64,000 nucleotides of DNA from Neorhizobium huautlense. GTDB lineage: Bacteria > Pseudomonadota > Alphaproteobacteria > Rhizobiales > Rhizobiaceae. The stretch lies in assembly GCF_002968575.1 (NCBI RefSeq), contig NZ_PVBM01000001.1, forward strand, positions 1 to 64,000. The letters run 5' to 3'. The notes under the pieces are model-generated. The model was given only the letters and a program-made list of their open reading frames with translations. It had not been told where the DNA came from and made no database searches. Positions 18,801-27,254 of this stretch are shown here, in pieces. The position numbers were made by a program, and so were the translations under genes. The stretch's first letter is position 1. The number at the start of each line of letters is the position of its first letter.

Positions 18801-19236
18801 GCCCGCTTAAGAGAGCGAGAGGATCGATTGCCATACGCATGGCGCCGGCACGGCTCAGATGTTCGCCGGTTGCCTGCTCGACGATGTCGACATTGCGCGC
18901 TTCCAGGGCAAGGCGAAGGCCGGAGTCAAAGCGGATGGCCGTAGAACCGACGGTCGCGGCATACCGCGGACCTATCGCATCGTTGAGCGCGGCCTGGGCG
19001 CGTGCCGAAAGCGTGCTGTCGGCGACGCCTCCTTCGATTGCGAAAATGGCGCTGCCCACTGCAAGTATGACCAGCACCACGAACAGTGCAACAACCTTGC
19101 TGAATCTCTTCATCCGCGTTGGCAAAGGCGGACAATTCACGATAATCGGATCTTCAGCCCGGGCCGAGGGAAGTTCGTGCAGTGGAACGATGTCCTTGCG
19201 GTTGAAGTCGACCCTTTCTCCGCGAATTTCCGCCAT
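15835..19236 (-). CDS. Giant AsmA/YhdP-like envelope protein (DUF3971)
   Basis: The 1,133-aa protein has a short cytoplasmic start, one transmembrane helix (about 45-67) and a very long periplasmic part made of beta-strand repeats. The C-terminal half carries the AsmA-like region ending in the L-N-R-L-F-G-E-L-P-I-I-G segment. The family (TamB/YhdP/AsmA) forms hydrophobic-groove bridges thought to carry phospholipids to the outer membrane. ATG 19236 (MAEIRGERV) lacks a clear ribosome site, so the start is tentative; ATG at residue 42 is an alternative. It is divergent from bcp. Confidence 0.85.
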   Translation of the reverse strand: MAEIRGERVDFNRKDIVPLHELPSARAEDPIIVNCPPLPTRMKRFSKVVALFVVLVILAVGSAIFAIEGGVADSTLSARAQAALNDAIGPRYAATVGSTAIRFDSGLRLALEARNVDIVEQATGEHLSRAGAMRMAIDPLALLSGRISIKHMEAEDIRLDTAQLPSGDPLPLSEVRVDGMPALLEQAFQRFDEARGLMERTGTGSIDISGIEILLPAAPGRKPIALVVDDLKLARSLDGEVEVTGAISLNGRRATLTAASKTIEGVTTSLSARLAGLEVTPFLLQRTEDGAPREGIEGSLDLDLAAVRAREMTQPRITATLRQSPGHFYFDGLQQLFTGATINVAYDFSKNSIELLRSEARFGPTVLPFTGAVIDLNRLNPDDKRVGFGLDLLISGGTAVGATESEEPTRFDLKANGRYLSADRELQFDEMAVSSPMGRMAGALKVRFGEQSPEISFGAQLPQMQVTAVKQLWPFWMARRPREWVMDNMFGGTVTNGSLAVFIPAGRMKGPGVPMELNQNELQINFDLADARINLPGDIPPLRDIDGRFDLKGEALAVDIARAMSFFPSGRSVVVDGGRFSIPSTYAKPLMADLFLKLAGPADAVTELANFRPISALKGTEFKPEDFSGNARVDLRARMGLIKAHNPPEPTWNAHAELDDVSLAPEFSGRKIGALNGTLDVDTQVARLVAKGTIDDVPADITLAEPIDSASRAKRERIIKTVLNNEQRQKLAPGLSEIVDGSISAQWTWVDETRQTVALDLARATLSVPWLGWTKGSGIPAKAQFELSEAGEHTNIRNFELSGEGFGARGNLSLNRDSLTAAEFSHVQLSPADNYAVAVKRGKDSFDISITGSTVDVRPVITRLKADKVSGSGGGRGRDDQDNATVRAKLERLIGFNDQVLSNVSVLFSSRNGNISKADFSGITESGQAVVSEMSRGDTISLTSGDAGAVIRFMNLYNNLRGGLLNLRLRAEGEAWAGSLDLRSFSLVNETKLQSLVSTPDQEGRSLNSATKRNIDVTSAKFQRGFASLLYRNGTLAVENGVVRGEQIGATFQGLVRDSKGNMDMTGTFMPAYGLNRLFGELPIIGAILGNGRDRGLLGITFKLEGPFDKPRLTVNPLSLIAPGIFRQIFEFQ

Positions 19237-19348
19237 CAGGTTGAGATCTGTCTTTCCATATTCGCGTGTGTGGCTGGACGCCTCGCCGGCCACTATATAC
19301 CGATTGCGGCGAATATGATTCAAGATACCGGCAAAAGAAAGGAAAACC

Positions 19349-19816
19349 ATGCCAGAATTGGCTGTTGGCGACATTGCCCCGAACTTCGAACTGCCGCGCG
19401 ACGGTGGCGAAACGGTGTCTTTGAAAGCGTTTTTGGGAAAACCGGTCGTCGTATATTTCTATCCCAAAGACGACACCGAGGCCTGCACCAAGGAGGCGAT
19501 CTCCTTTACCTCGCTTCTGCCGGAATTTGAAAAAGCAGGGGCTGCCATCATTGGCATCTCGCCGGACAGCATCAGGAAACACGACAAATTCGCCAAGAAG
19601 CACGCCCTGTCGATCATTCTCGGTTCGGACGAAGATACGGCTGTTGCCAATCTTTATGGCGTTTGGAAGGAAAAGAGCATGTATGGCCGCACCTATATGG
19701 GGGTCGAACGCACGACCTTCCTAATCGGCGCGGACGGACGGATCGCGAAGATCTGGCCCAAGGTTAAAGTCGCCGGCCATGCCGAGAACGTTCTTGAAAG
19801 CCTCAGGACGCAATAA
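19349..19816 (+). CDS. bcp: Peroxiredoxin of the Bcp/PrxQ type
   Basis: This 155-aa thiol peroxidase has its peroxidatic Cys46 in D-T-E-A-C-T-K-E-A, matching the Bcp active site. It is the only cysteine in the protein: the resolving Cys usual five residues later is Ala, so this is a 1-Cys form that must be reduced by an outside thiol. GAAAGG precedes the ATG. It is followed by the DUF455 gene after 12 nt, probably in one transcript. Confidence 0.92.
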   Translation: MPELAVGDIAPNFELPRDGGETVSLKAFLGKPVVVYFYPKDDTEACTKEAISFTSLLPEFEKAGAAIIGISPDSIRKHDKFAKKHALSIILGSDEDTAVANLYGVWKEKSMYGRTYMGVERTTFLIGADGRIAKIWPKVKVAGHAENVLESLRTQ

Positions 19817-19828
19817 CAGGACGGTCAG

Positions 19829-20656
19829 ATGCCGGGAGAATTCTCCATCACTTCTTTGAGAGGCGGCGCCACAACGGCCATTCTTTCGGCCGATCTCGAC
19901 ATCAAGACACGGCTTGCGCAGGAAACGGCAACCCGGTGGTTTGAACGGCGGCTGTCCCTGCGCTCTCCACTCGACCCTCCTCTTGCCGAACGTCCCGGTC
20001 GTCCGGAAAAGCCTGAACTGGTGCCGCCGAAAGCTGTCGGAAAGCGCTCGCTGCACACCGTCAACGGCCGTATTGCGACCCCGCACGCCATCGCCCATAT
20101 CGAGCTCAATGCCGTTGATCTTGCACTCGACATCGTTGCGCGTTTCGCCACCGAACCTGTTCCGAATTCCTTCTTCGACGGCTGGATGCAGGTTGCCTTC
20201 GAGGAAGCCAAGCATTTCCGGATGGTACGGGCACGATTGAACGATCTTGGCGCCGAGTACGGCGATATGCCGGCCCACGACGGGCTGTGGCAAGCAGCCC
20301 ATTCTACGCGCAATGACCTCACCGCTCGGCTTGCCGTCGTGCCGCTGATCCTTGAGGCCCGCGGCCTTGACGTAACGCCATCGCTGCAGGCGAAGATGCG
20401 TGAAAGCGGCGATCTCGAGACGGCGGCGATTCTGGACGTGATCTACAACGACGAAAAGGGGCACGTCGCCGTCGGAGCAAAATGGTTCCGCTTTCTCTGC
20501 GCCCGCGAGCGCAAAGATCCCGCGGCAACATTTCAGCAACTGGTACGCGCCAATTTCCGCGGGTCCCTCAAAGCCCCGTTCAATGACGTCGCGCGGGCAG
20601 AAGCGGGCCTGACGCCCTCCTTCTATCGCTCATTGAGCTCAAGCAGCAACGCCTGA
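19829..20656 (+). CDS. DUF455 ferritin-like protein
   Basis: The 275-aa protein belongs to DUF455, a ferritin-like helical-bundle family. Candidate di-metal ligands are visible: Glu in A-H-I-E-L-N-A-V-D, E-E-A-K-H-F in the second helix pair, and the later N-D-E-K-G-H-V-A segment. The E..ExxH spacing fits a di-iron site. Function is unresolved; some relatives act on tRNA or in oxidative stress. AGGACGG gives the ribosome site, and the bcp neighbour suggests a redox role. Confidence 0.85.
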   Translation: MPGEFSITSLRGGATTAILSADLDIKTRLAQETATRWFERRLSLRSPLDPPLAERPGRPEKPELVPPKAVGKRSLHTVNGRIATPHAIAHIELNAVDLALDIVARFATEPVPNSFFDGWMQVAFEEAKHFRMVRARLNDLGAEYGDMPAHDGLWQAAHSTRNDLTARLAVVPLILEARGLDVTPSLQAKMRESGDLETAAILDVIYNDEKGHVAVGAKWFRFLCARERKDPAATFQQLVRANFRGSLKAPFNDVARAEAGLTPSFYRSLSSSSNA

Positions 20657-20668
20657 GGCAATTATTCG

Positions 20669-20676
20669 TTAACCAT
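20669..20676. promoter_or_regulatory. TTAACCAT motif upstream of the M23 peptidase
   Basis: TTAACCAT is the half-site form reported for CtrA in sinorhizobia. It lies 65 nt before the chosen start of an envelope peptidase gene, a typical class of CtrA target. A single 8-mer is weak evidence. Confidence 0.3.
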
Positions 20677-20740
20677 AAGCATGTGTAATCCCCATCAACG
20701 GGACGACGGCGAAAACGAGTCGTATCTCTGGGGGATTCAC

Positions 20741-22045
20741 GTGGCGAAGGGAACCGAAAGCCGGGTATTTGGGAAACGGGCGCCTCAGCACGTCCTCATT
20801 TTCGCCAGCGGCGAGAAAGTCCGCCATATGATCATTCGGCCTTGGATGGCCGCATTGACATTCTGCTTTCTCGCCGTTTTTGCGATCGGCTATCTCGCAG
20901 CGACCTCTTATCTCGTGATCCGGGACGACCTGATCGGTGCGACGATGGCTCGGCAAGCCCGCATGCAGCACGATTACGAAGATCGGATCGCAGCCCTGCG
21001 GGCTCAACTGGACCGAATAACCTCCCGGCAGTTGCTAGATCAGCAGGTCGTCGAACAGAAGGTTGAGAAGCTGCTGGAACAGCAGAGCGCATTGTTTTCG
21101 CGCCACGGAAAGCTCGGATCCTTGCTGAATCGTGCGGAGGAATCGGGACTGACGGCACCGGAGCCTTCTACTCCGGCCACCTCGCAGTCGCCCCTGAAGG
21201 AGCGTCAGGCGTCGATGAACGGCGGAAGCGGTTTGCAGGCCATCGACAAGCTGCTTTCCGGAAAGACCGCTGCTACACCACTCGACACATCCAGTGCCCT
21301 TGGCTACACATCATTGCGCGAAAATATCTCCGATCGAGCTGATCGCGTCTTTTCCAGGGTGACGCTTTCGCTGAAAGACCTCGAGAAGGAACAACTCGTC
21401 AAGATCGCCGACCTGACGACCGGCGCATCGCAGACTGCTGATGCGATCACCGCCATCCTCAGACGGACCGGTGTGGAGGTCGCCTCCGCGTCGAAAGCCG
21501 GCCCTGCCGACGGCGTCGGCGGCCCCTATGTGGAGCCTCAGGTAGACATTGGCACATTCGACGCCTCGCTCGACGAGCTCGATGCAGCTCTCAGCCGCCT
21601 GGAAAGCGTGCGTGAAACGGCACGCGACCTGCCATTCGGCAATCCAGCCCCCGGCCATGCGATAACCAGCCGCTTCGGAAATCGCATTGATCCTTTCCTG
21701 GGAAAATTGGCACTGCATGCCGGAATCGACTTCGAGGCCGAAACCGGTCAGGAGGTGAAGGCGACAGGTTCCGGCAGGGTCGTCACGGCTGGCCCTTCTG
21801 GCGGCTACGGCAACATGGTCGAGATTGACCACGGTCAAGGCACGACGACACGCTACGGCCATTTGTCAAAAGTCCTGGTCAAGGAGGGCGACACGGTTGC
21901 CACCGGCGACGTCGTTGGACGAGCCGGATCCACCGGGCGCTCAACGGGGCCGCACGTGCACTACGAGGTTCGCCGAGGCGGTAATGCCGTCGATCCCATT
22001 CATTTCCTGAACGCCGGAATGAAGCTCACGACCTACCTCAACTGA
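20741..22045 (+). CDS. Membrane-anchored M23 (LytM) peptidase
   Basis: The 434-aa protein has one N-terminal transmembrane helix, a coiled-coil region rich in Gln/Glu/Leu and a C-terminal LytM domain. The zinc-site motifs are complete: H-A-G-I-D-F (HxxxD), G-H-L-S-K and H-V-H-Y-E (HxH), so it can be an active peptidoglycan endopeptidase rather than a degenerate activator. I chose GTG 20741 because GGGGGA lies 5 nt upstream; the ATG at 20681 adds 20 residues with no family similarity. Confidence 0.87.
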   Translation: MAKGTESRVFGKRAPQHVLIFASGEKVRHMIIRPWMAALTFCFLAVFAIGYLAATSYLVIRDDLIGATMARQARMQHDYEDRIAALRAQLDRITSRQLLDQQVVEQKVEKLLEQQSALFSRHGKLGSLLNRAEESGLTAPEPSTPATSQSPLKERQASMNGGSGLQAIDKLLSGKTAATPLDTSSALGYTSLRENISDRADRVFSRVTLSLKDLEKEQLVKIADLTTGASQTADAITAILRRTGVEVASASKAGPADGVGGPYVEPQVDIGTFDASLDELDAALSRLESVRETARDLPFGNPAPGHAITSRFGNRIDPFLGKLALHAGIDFEAETGQEVKATGSGRVVTAGPSGGYGNMVEIDHGQGTTTRYGHLSKVLVKEGDTVATGDVVGRAGSTGRSTGPHVHYEVRRGGNAVDPIHFLNAGMKLTTYLN

Positions 22046-22147
22046 ACCGATAATTGGCAAAAGACAATTTCTTTACTTGCGAACGATAGCCGGCTTCTCC
22101 ATTTAGGATGTTCATTCACCAATCCCCCAGCGGAATTCCCTGTTTTC

Positions 22148-22176
22148 CTTGACTTTCAGCGTTTTTGGTCCTATGT
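22148..22176 (+). promoter_or_regulatory. Promoter of the DEAD-box helicase gene
   Basis: CTTGAC, 17 nt, CTATGT: a close match to the rhizobial housekeeping consensus CTTGAC-N17-CTATAT. The predicted start of transcription near 22183 leaves a 70-nt leader that contains a hairpin (GTCGGC at 22189, GCCGAC at 22203), as seen in cold-responsive helicase genes. Confidence 0.7.
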
Positions 22177-22252
22177 CGCGGACCAGTTGTCGGCTGTATT
22201 GCGCCGACTAGCACAGAGTTCGTACAGAACCGGAACGGAAACGTAATTCCCT

Positions 22253-23782
22253 TTGACCACATTCGCTGATCTTGGCCTGAGCCAGAAAGTCCTCTCCGCT
22301 GTCACTGACGCGGGTTACACCATCCCTACGCCGATCCAGGCCGGGGCAATCCCGCACGCCCTGCAGCGCCGTGACATTTGCGGTATAGCGCAGACCGGAA
22401 CGGGAAAGACTGCCTCATTCGTTCTGCCGATGCTGACGCTTTTGGAAAAGGGCCGTGCCCGTGCCCGGATGCCGCGCACGCTGATCCTGGAGCCGACCCG
22501 TGAACTAGCAGCGCAGGTCGCAGAAAACTTCGACAAATACGGCAAGAATCATAAGCTCAATGTCGCACTGCTGATCGGTGGCGTCTCCTTCGAAGATCAG
22601 GACCGAAAGCTTGAGCGCGGCGCCGACGTCCTCATCTGCACGCCGGGCCGGCTTCTCGACCATTGCGAACGCGGAAAGCTTCTAATGACCGGCGTCGAGA
22701 TTCTCGTGATCGACGAAGCCGACCGTATGCTCGACATGGGCTTCATCCCGGATATCGAGCGCATCGCCAAGATGATTCCCTTCACCCGGCAGACATTGTT
22801 CTTCTCCGCGACGATGCCGCCGGAGATCCAGAAGCTTGCCGATCGCTTCCTGCAAAATCCTGAGCGCATCGAGGTGGCCAAGCCGTCCACGACCGCCAAG
22901 ACAGTGACGCAGCGGCTCGTCGCGTCGCATAACAAGGATTACGAGAAACGCGCCGTACTGCGCGATCTCGTCAAGGCGCAGGACGACCTGAAGAACGCGA
23001 TCATCTTCTGCAATCGCAAGAAGGACGTCGCCGATCTCTTCCGTTCCCTTGAGCGGCACGGCTTCTCCGTAGGCGCGCTACATGGTGACATGGATCAGCG
23101 CTCACGGACGACCATGCTGGCAAATTTCAAGGACAACAATATCACGCTGCTCGTCGCCTCGGACGTCGCCGCACGTGGTCTGGATATTCCGGACGTCAGC
23201 CATGTCTTCAATTTCGATGTGCCGATTCATGCGGAAGACTATGTCCATCGCATCGGACGCACCGGTCGTGCCGGACGATCGGGCCGAGCCTTTACGATCG
23301 TCACCCGGTCGGACACCAAATATCTGGATGCGATCGAGAAACTGATCGGTGAAAAGATCGACTGGCTGAGCGGCGATCTGACTGCCCTGCCCGCTCCCAT
23401 GGAAAGCCATGAGAATGATCGTGGCCGCAAAGGTCGCGATCGTGATAAGGAGCGCGGCCGCGGCCGAAGAAGCGATTCGGGGCGCGGCGATTCGAGTCAC
23501 AAGGCTGACACGAAGATCCAGGATAATTCGATTGAAGCAGCCGAAGGGGCACTTGTGGAAGCTAGGGTAGAAAACGTGAAACCGGAACGCAAGGCAGACA
23601 GGAAGCCGCAGAACAATGGCGGCAACCGCAATACGCGGCCAAGCCCGGCACCCGCAAACGATGACAATCGCGAGCGCCGCCAGCGTTACCACCGGGACCA
23701 CGATGATGGCCCGACGCCGATCGGCTTCGGCGACGATATCCCCGCATTCATGCTGATCGTGGCGAACGGCACCAAGGCTTAA
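22253..23782 (+). CDS. DEAD-box RNA helicase
   Basis: The 509-aa protein has the Q motif, Walker A AQTGTGKT, P-T-R-E-L-A, DEAD in V-I-D-E-A-D-R-M, SAT, and HRIGRTGRAGRSG in the second RecA fold (total core about 1-380). After this the sequence becomes an Arg/Gly/Asp-rich basic tail, typical of RhlE/DeaD-type rhizobial helicases that bind RNA nonspecifically. A TTG start is used; no better codon lies nearby. The roles of such proteins are cold-shock RNA unwinding and ribosome assembly. Confidence 0.92.
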   Translation: MTTFADLGLSQKVLSAVTDAGYTIPTPIQAGAIPHALQRRDICGIAQTGTGKTASFVLPMLTLLEKGRARARMPRTLILEPTRELAAQVAENFDKYGKNHKLNVALLIGGVSFEDQDRKLERGADVLICTPGRLLDHCERGKLLMTGVEILVIDEADRMLDMGFIPDIERIAKMIPFTRQTLFFSATMPPEIQKLADRFLQNPERIEVAKPSTTAKTVTQRLVASHNKDYEKRAVLRDLVKAQDDLKNAIIFCNRKKDVADLFRSLERHGFSVGALHGDMDQRSRTTMLANFKDNNITLLVASDVAARGLDIPDVSHVFNFDVPIHAEDYVHRIGRTGRAGRSGRAFTIVTRSDTKYLDAIEKLIGEKIDWLSGDLTALPAPMESHENDRGRKGRDRDKERGRGRRSDSGRGDSSHKADTKIQDNSIEAAEGALVEARVENVKPERKADRKPQNNGGNRNTRPSPAPANDDNRERRQRYHRDHDDGPTPIGFGDDIPAFMLIVANGTKA

Positions 23783-23788
23783 ACTTCG

Positions 23789-24214
23789 GTGGCAAGACCT
23801 GGTATTGATTTTCCTGGCGTCGGTGCAGGTCTCGTTATCCTGCGCGACGACGGAAGAGTCTTGCTCTGCCGGCGCATGAAGGCACCGGAAGCCGGTTTCT
23901 GGAACATCGTCGGCGGCAAAGTTGATCCGATGGAGCCGTCCTCCGATGCAGCGCGCCGCGAGGCGGAAGAAGAAACGGGCCTCAAAATCGGCAGTGTCGA
24001 GTTTCTCTGCATGGCTGAAGAGATTATCGAGGCGGACCGGCAGCATTGGGTCTCGCTGATCTATGTCACACGGGATTTTTACGGCGAACCGACTCTGACC
24101 GAACCGGACAAACTGTCTGAAATAGGCTGGTTCGATCCGAAGGATCCCCCACAGCCGCTTTCAGCGTTCTCTGCCAAGGCATTCTCGCACCTCGAAACGG
24201 CGCAAAAGCAATAG
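23789..24214 (+). CDS. Nudix hydrolase
   Basis: The 141-aa protein has a complete Nudix box, G-x5-E-x7-R-E-A-x-E-E-x-G-L, beginning GGKVDPME, so it should hydrolyse a nucleoside-diphosphate-linked substrate with Mg2+. It starts with GTG 6 nt after the helicase stop, which implies co-transcription and translational coupling. Substrate is not predictable from the sequence. Confidence 0.88.
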   Translation: MARPGIDFPGVGAGLVILRDDGRVLLCRRMKAPEAGFWNIVGGKVDPMEPSSDAARREAEEETGLKIGSVEFLCMAEEIIEADRQHWVSLIYVTRDFYGEPTLTEPDKLSEIGWFDPKDPPQPLSAFSAKAFSHLETAQKQ

Positions 24215-24262
24215 AGACAAGCCCGGCGGACCGAAACGCCCATGGCTAAAAGCGGACCAGCC

Positions 24263-24589
24263 TCAAGAGGTAGATTTTGCCCGCAATGCGGCTTCGAATG
24301 CGAGCCGCACCCATTTTTTCATTTCATCGGGATCGTCGAATGCCTCTTCGGGTATCGACCAATAAGGCATAGGTACGGCGGTACCTTTCTTGTTTTCGTA
24401 TACCCACTGCCGCGCACCGGCTGCGGCGAACTCGGGACCGCTAACCTCGTCCGCCTTCAGCATGATCTCGTCGCGCAGGTCGATCGCAATGATCAGTCCC
24501 TGATGATAGATACCCTTGCCGCCGAACATACGGCGGATCGATACGGGGCCAAGCCCCTCAAACATCTCCTCGATCCCGGCATTGTCCAT
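24263..24589 (-). CDS. TfoX/Sxy N-terminal domain protein
   Basis: The 108-aa product matches only the N-terminal domain of TfoX/Sxy (motif V-S-I-R-R-M-F-G-G-K-G-I-Y). The C-terminal half found in the enteric competence regulator is absent. Stand-alone versions are common in alphaproteobacteria and not shown to control competence. It is 2 nt from the molybdenum-cofactor gene upstream and is the last gene of the operon. Confidence 0.85.
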   Translation of the reverse strand: MDNAGIEEMFEGLGPVSIRRMFGGKGIYHQGLIIAIDLRDEIMLKADEVSGPEFAAAGARQWVYENKKGTAVPMPYWSIPEEAFDDPDEMKKWVRLAFEAALRAKSTS

Positions 24590-24591
24590 CC

Positions 24592-26226
24592 TTACCCCCT
24601 GAGAATACCGCCCGCTGCCGTCACCTCTTCCGGCGTATCCACATCGAGATGCGCCGCGGGGCCGATGTCGATATCGATGATGGGCAAGCCCGAGTTCTCA
24701 ATGATGGCGCGCGCACCCACATCACCTTGAAGCTCCAGAACCGCCGCGTAGACCGCTCTCGGCAGTATAACCGGATTTCCTCGCTTCCCGCCGGACACCG
24801 ACCGGATCACCACGTCGCCGCCGGACTCGCGAAACGCAGCGATCAGCATGCCCACGTGCTCGGCAGTCACGCCCGGCATGTCCGCCAGCATCACCAAGAT
24901 ACCGTCCTTCGATGCAAGTTCCGGGCTCGAGAAACCGGCGACCAGGGAGCTTGCAATACCGGATGCGTAATCTGGATTGAAACAGGCCGAGATATTCAGA
25001 CCGGTCAGCGCCGTTTCCACGTCCTTGCGGCGATGGCCCGTAACGACGACGACGGGAGACGCCTGCGAACTCTGCAACATCGTCGCCGTGCGCCGTACCA
25101 GAGGTATACCATCGAACTCCGCCAGCAGCTTGTGAAGACCGGCATTCCCCATGCGCCGTGCCTGGCCTGCCGCCAGTAGCAGCGCACCCACCGACAGATC
25201 CGCCGTCTTTTTCACGACAGAATCGCGGGGGTTGGGGCGACTGGCGATTTCCATCAGCAGTCCGCCCACTCCCATGCCGGTGATATCGAACGACGTCACG
25301 GCCTCGCCCGCCATCAAGCGGCTCAACACCCAATCGAAACCGTTCTCTTTTGGAGAACGTGCGCAGCCGGGGGCACCAAGCACAGGCACATCCCCGATCC
25401 GGCCGAGCACGAGCAGATTGCCGGGATCGACCGGCATTCCGACGTGATGCACTTCTCCGCCGGCCCGGCGGATCGCGGCAGGTATCACGTCGTCTTTGTC
25501 TGCCACGGCGGAAGCGCCGAAAACGACAATCATAGCCGGCTCGCTCGTCTCTTGGGCCTTGATCTCCCGAAGAACCTCGGTCAGCCGCTCCGCTGAGTGT
25601 GGGATACGGATTTCCTTCGTCAGGCGGCTGCCGGATGTTGCAAGGCGCTGTTCCAGAAGTTTGGCCGTCCGATCCATGACCGACGTCTTCAGCGACGGAA
25701 GTTCTGTCGCGACCAATGTCACCGCGCGGGGATGGAAAACCTTCACTTGAAAAGGGATGGCTCCAGACAGCAGGGCAACGGCCTCCCCGACCCTGTCGCC
25801 GCTGACCGCCAGAGGAATGATCTTAACGGTCGCCACCATATCGCCTTCGCGGACCGTGACATGGTCGGCCAGACAGGCGAGCGTCATCGCCGGATCGATC
25901 CGGTTCAGTGCGTCGACTACGGTCTTGTCGGCGACGAAGAGACCATCCGCTTTGGCATAGATGTTCACCCGTCCCGTGGTGGCGTCGGAGAAACGCAGAT
26001 TGTCGGGAACGATGGCATTGGCGATGGCGGCGGCTGCCTGATCTTCAAGCATGTCACCCGGATCGAGCCGCACGGCCACCACGGACGCTACGCCTTCCTG
26101 AGATAGCTTGGCTATATCCTCTTTGGACAGAATCCGTCCCTTTGAGATGCGGCCTGAAGGCAGTCGGATGCTGTGCGCCAGCACCACGCCTTCCGCTTCG
26201 TCGAGGTTGAAGGTTCCGTACTTCAT
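24592..26226 (-). CDS. Bifunctional molybdopterin-binding / cofactor cytidylyltransferase
   Basis: The 544-aa protein fuses two parts. Residues 1 to about 340 form a MoeA/MogA-like molybdopterin-binding domain (VVFGASAVADKDDVIPAAI), and residues about 347-544 form a MobA/MocA-type nucleotidyltransferase, with LLLAAGQARRMG as its NTP-binding signature and L-A-D-M-P as its metal-binding motif. The likely job is to add CMP to the cofactor for a xanthine-oxidase-family enzyme. It follows the xdhC genes by 6 nt, which agrees. Confidence 0.88.
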   Translation of the reverse strand: MKYGTFNLDEAEGVVLAHSIRLPSGRISKGRILSKEDIAKLSQEGVASVVAVRLDPGDMLEDQAAAAIANAIVPDNLRFSDATTGRVNIYAKADGLFVADKTVVDALNRIDPAMTLACLADHVTVREGDMVATVKIIPLAVSGDRVGEAVALLSGAIPFQVKVFHPRAVTLVATELPSLKTSVMDRTAKLLEQRLATSGSRLTKEIRIPHSAERLTEVLREIKAQETSEPAMIVVFGASAVADKDDVIPAAIRRAGGEVHHVGMPVDPGNLLVLGRIGDVPVLGAPGCARSPKENGFDWVLSRLMAGEAVTSFDITGMGVGGLLMEIASRPNPRDSVVKKTADLSVGALLLAAGQARRMGNAGLHKLLAEFDGIPLVRRTATMLQSSQASPVVVVTGHRRKDVETALTGLNISACFNPDYASGIASSLVAGFSSPELASKDGILVMLADMPGVTAEHVGMLIAAFRESGGDVVIRSVSGGKRGNPVILPRAVYAAVLELQGDVGARAIIENSGLPIIDIDIGPAAHLDVDTPEEVTAAGGILRG

Positions 26227-26232
26227 TCCCGA

Positions 26233-26928
26233 TCACCCATCAGTGACAAGATTGCGGCGGCGGAAGGCCTGGACGATCTGAGCGAGAGTGGCAAGGGCGA
26301 TTTCCGCCGGGCTTGCGGCACCGATATCCAATCCGATCGGAGCGGCAATTCGGCCGATCTCTTCGTCCGTCCGTCCCATTTCCTTCAATCGCTCCACGCG
26401 TTTTGCATGCGTCTTGCGGCTCCCGAGCGCTCCTACATAGAAACAGCCGGCCCTGAGCCCCTCCGACAGAGGAAAGTCATCGATCTTCGGATCGTGCGTA
26501 ACCGCGGCCAGAGCGGTATAGGCGTCGAGCGGCTGCTCCTTCAGCACGTCCTCCGGCCAATCGGCGACCAGTTCGACACCACCGAAACGCTCCTCCGTCG
26601 CAAACGCGGTACGCGGATCGATGATCGTCAGATCGTAGCCGGCTACCGGGGCCAAGCGGGCCAGCGCCTGGCTGATATGCACGGCTCCGATCACCACGAT
26701 ACGCGGCGGCGGCAGATGAACATTAAGGAAAAGCGCTCGCCCGTCCGTCTCCACTGTCGTCGCTTTGCCGCTTCGGAACGCCTTGGCGACCTCCTCACCG
26801 AGCGGACCTGGAACGGATTCGCCTTCCAGGATCAACCGCACCCCGCCGCCGGAAAGATCGGTTGCGACGACGGCAGCCTTGCGGGCCTGCCGAGCCGCGT
26901 TAAGCCTTGCGAGCGTTTGAAGCTCCAT
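26233..26928 (-). CDS. XdhC C-terminal (Rossmann) domain protein
   Basis: The 231-aa protein is the Rossmann half of the XdhC/CoxI family (VVIGAVHISQALARL with a later G-S-R-K-T-H segment). XdhC proteins bind the molybdenum cofactor and insert it into xanthine-dehydrogenase-like enzymes. In many bacteria both halves are one polypeptide; here they are separate genes. The start codon shares one base with the stop of the N-terminal-domain gene, so translation is coupled. Confidence 0.88.
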   Translation of the reverse strand: MELQTLARLNAARQARKAAVVATDLSGGGVRLILEGESVPGPLGEEVAKAFRSGKATTVETDGRALFLNVHLPPPRIVVIGAVHISQALARLAPVAGYDLTIIDPRTAFATEERFGGVELVADWPEDVLKEQPLDAYTALAAVTHDPKIDDFPLSEGLRAGCFYVGALGSRKTHAKRVERLKEMGRTDEEIGRIAAPIGLDIGAASPAEIALATLAQIVQAFRRRNLVTDG

Positions 26929-27254
26929 CAGGCAAGCCTTTCCACATAGACCTTGATCTTGCCTCCGCAGGAGAGCCCGACGCGCCAGGCGGTCTCGTCC
27001 GCTACCCCGAACTCGAGCATCTTCGGGACGCCTGACGTGATGACGTCGAGCGCTTCGGTAATGACGGCGCCTTCAACGCAACCGCCGGAGACCGAGCCTT
27101 CGAAATTGCCTTCGCCGTCGATGACCAGATGGCTGCCCGACGGGCGCGGCGCCGAACCCCATGTCTCGACCACGGTGGCGACGGCAACGTCGCGACCGCT
27201 TTCTCTCCAGGTCTGCGCGGTCAGCAATGGATCGAGAGTTTCAGATGCAGTCAT
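26928..27254 (-). CDS. XdhC N-terminal domain protein
   Basis: The 108-aa protein is the XdhC N-terminal domain with the motif G-S-A-P-R-P-S-G-S and V-S-G-G-C-V-E-G-A-V, whose Cys is thought to hold the sulfurated cofactor. It overlaps the VWA gene by 4 nt (ATGA) and the other half of XdhC by 1 nt. Together these act as one chaperone. Confidence 0.88.
   Translation of the reverse strand: MTASETLDPLLTAQTWRESGRDVAVATVVETWGSAPRPSGSHLVIDGEGNFEGSVSGGCVEGAVITEALDVITSGVPKMLEFGVADETAWRVGLSCGGKIKVYVERLA

Noticed and set aside
19236..19374. N-terminal extension of the AsmA-like protein over the bcp start
   Set aside because: Would overlap the divergent bcp gene and adds residues without family character.
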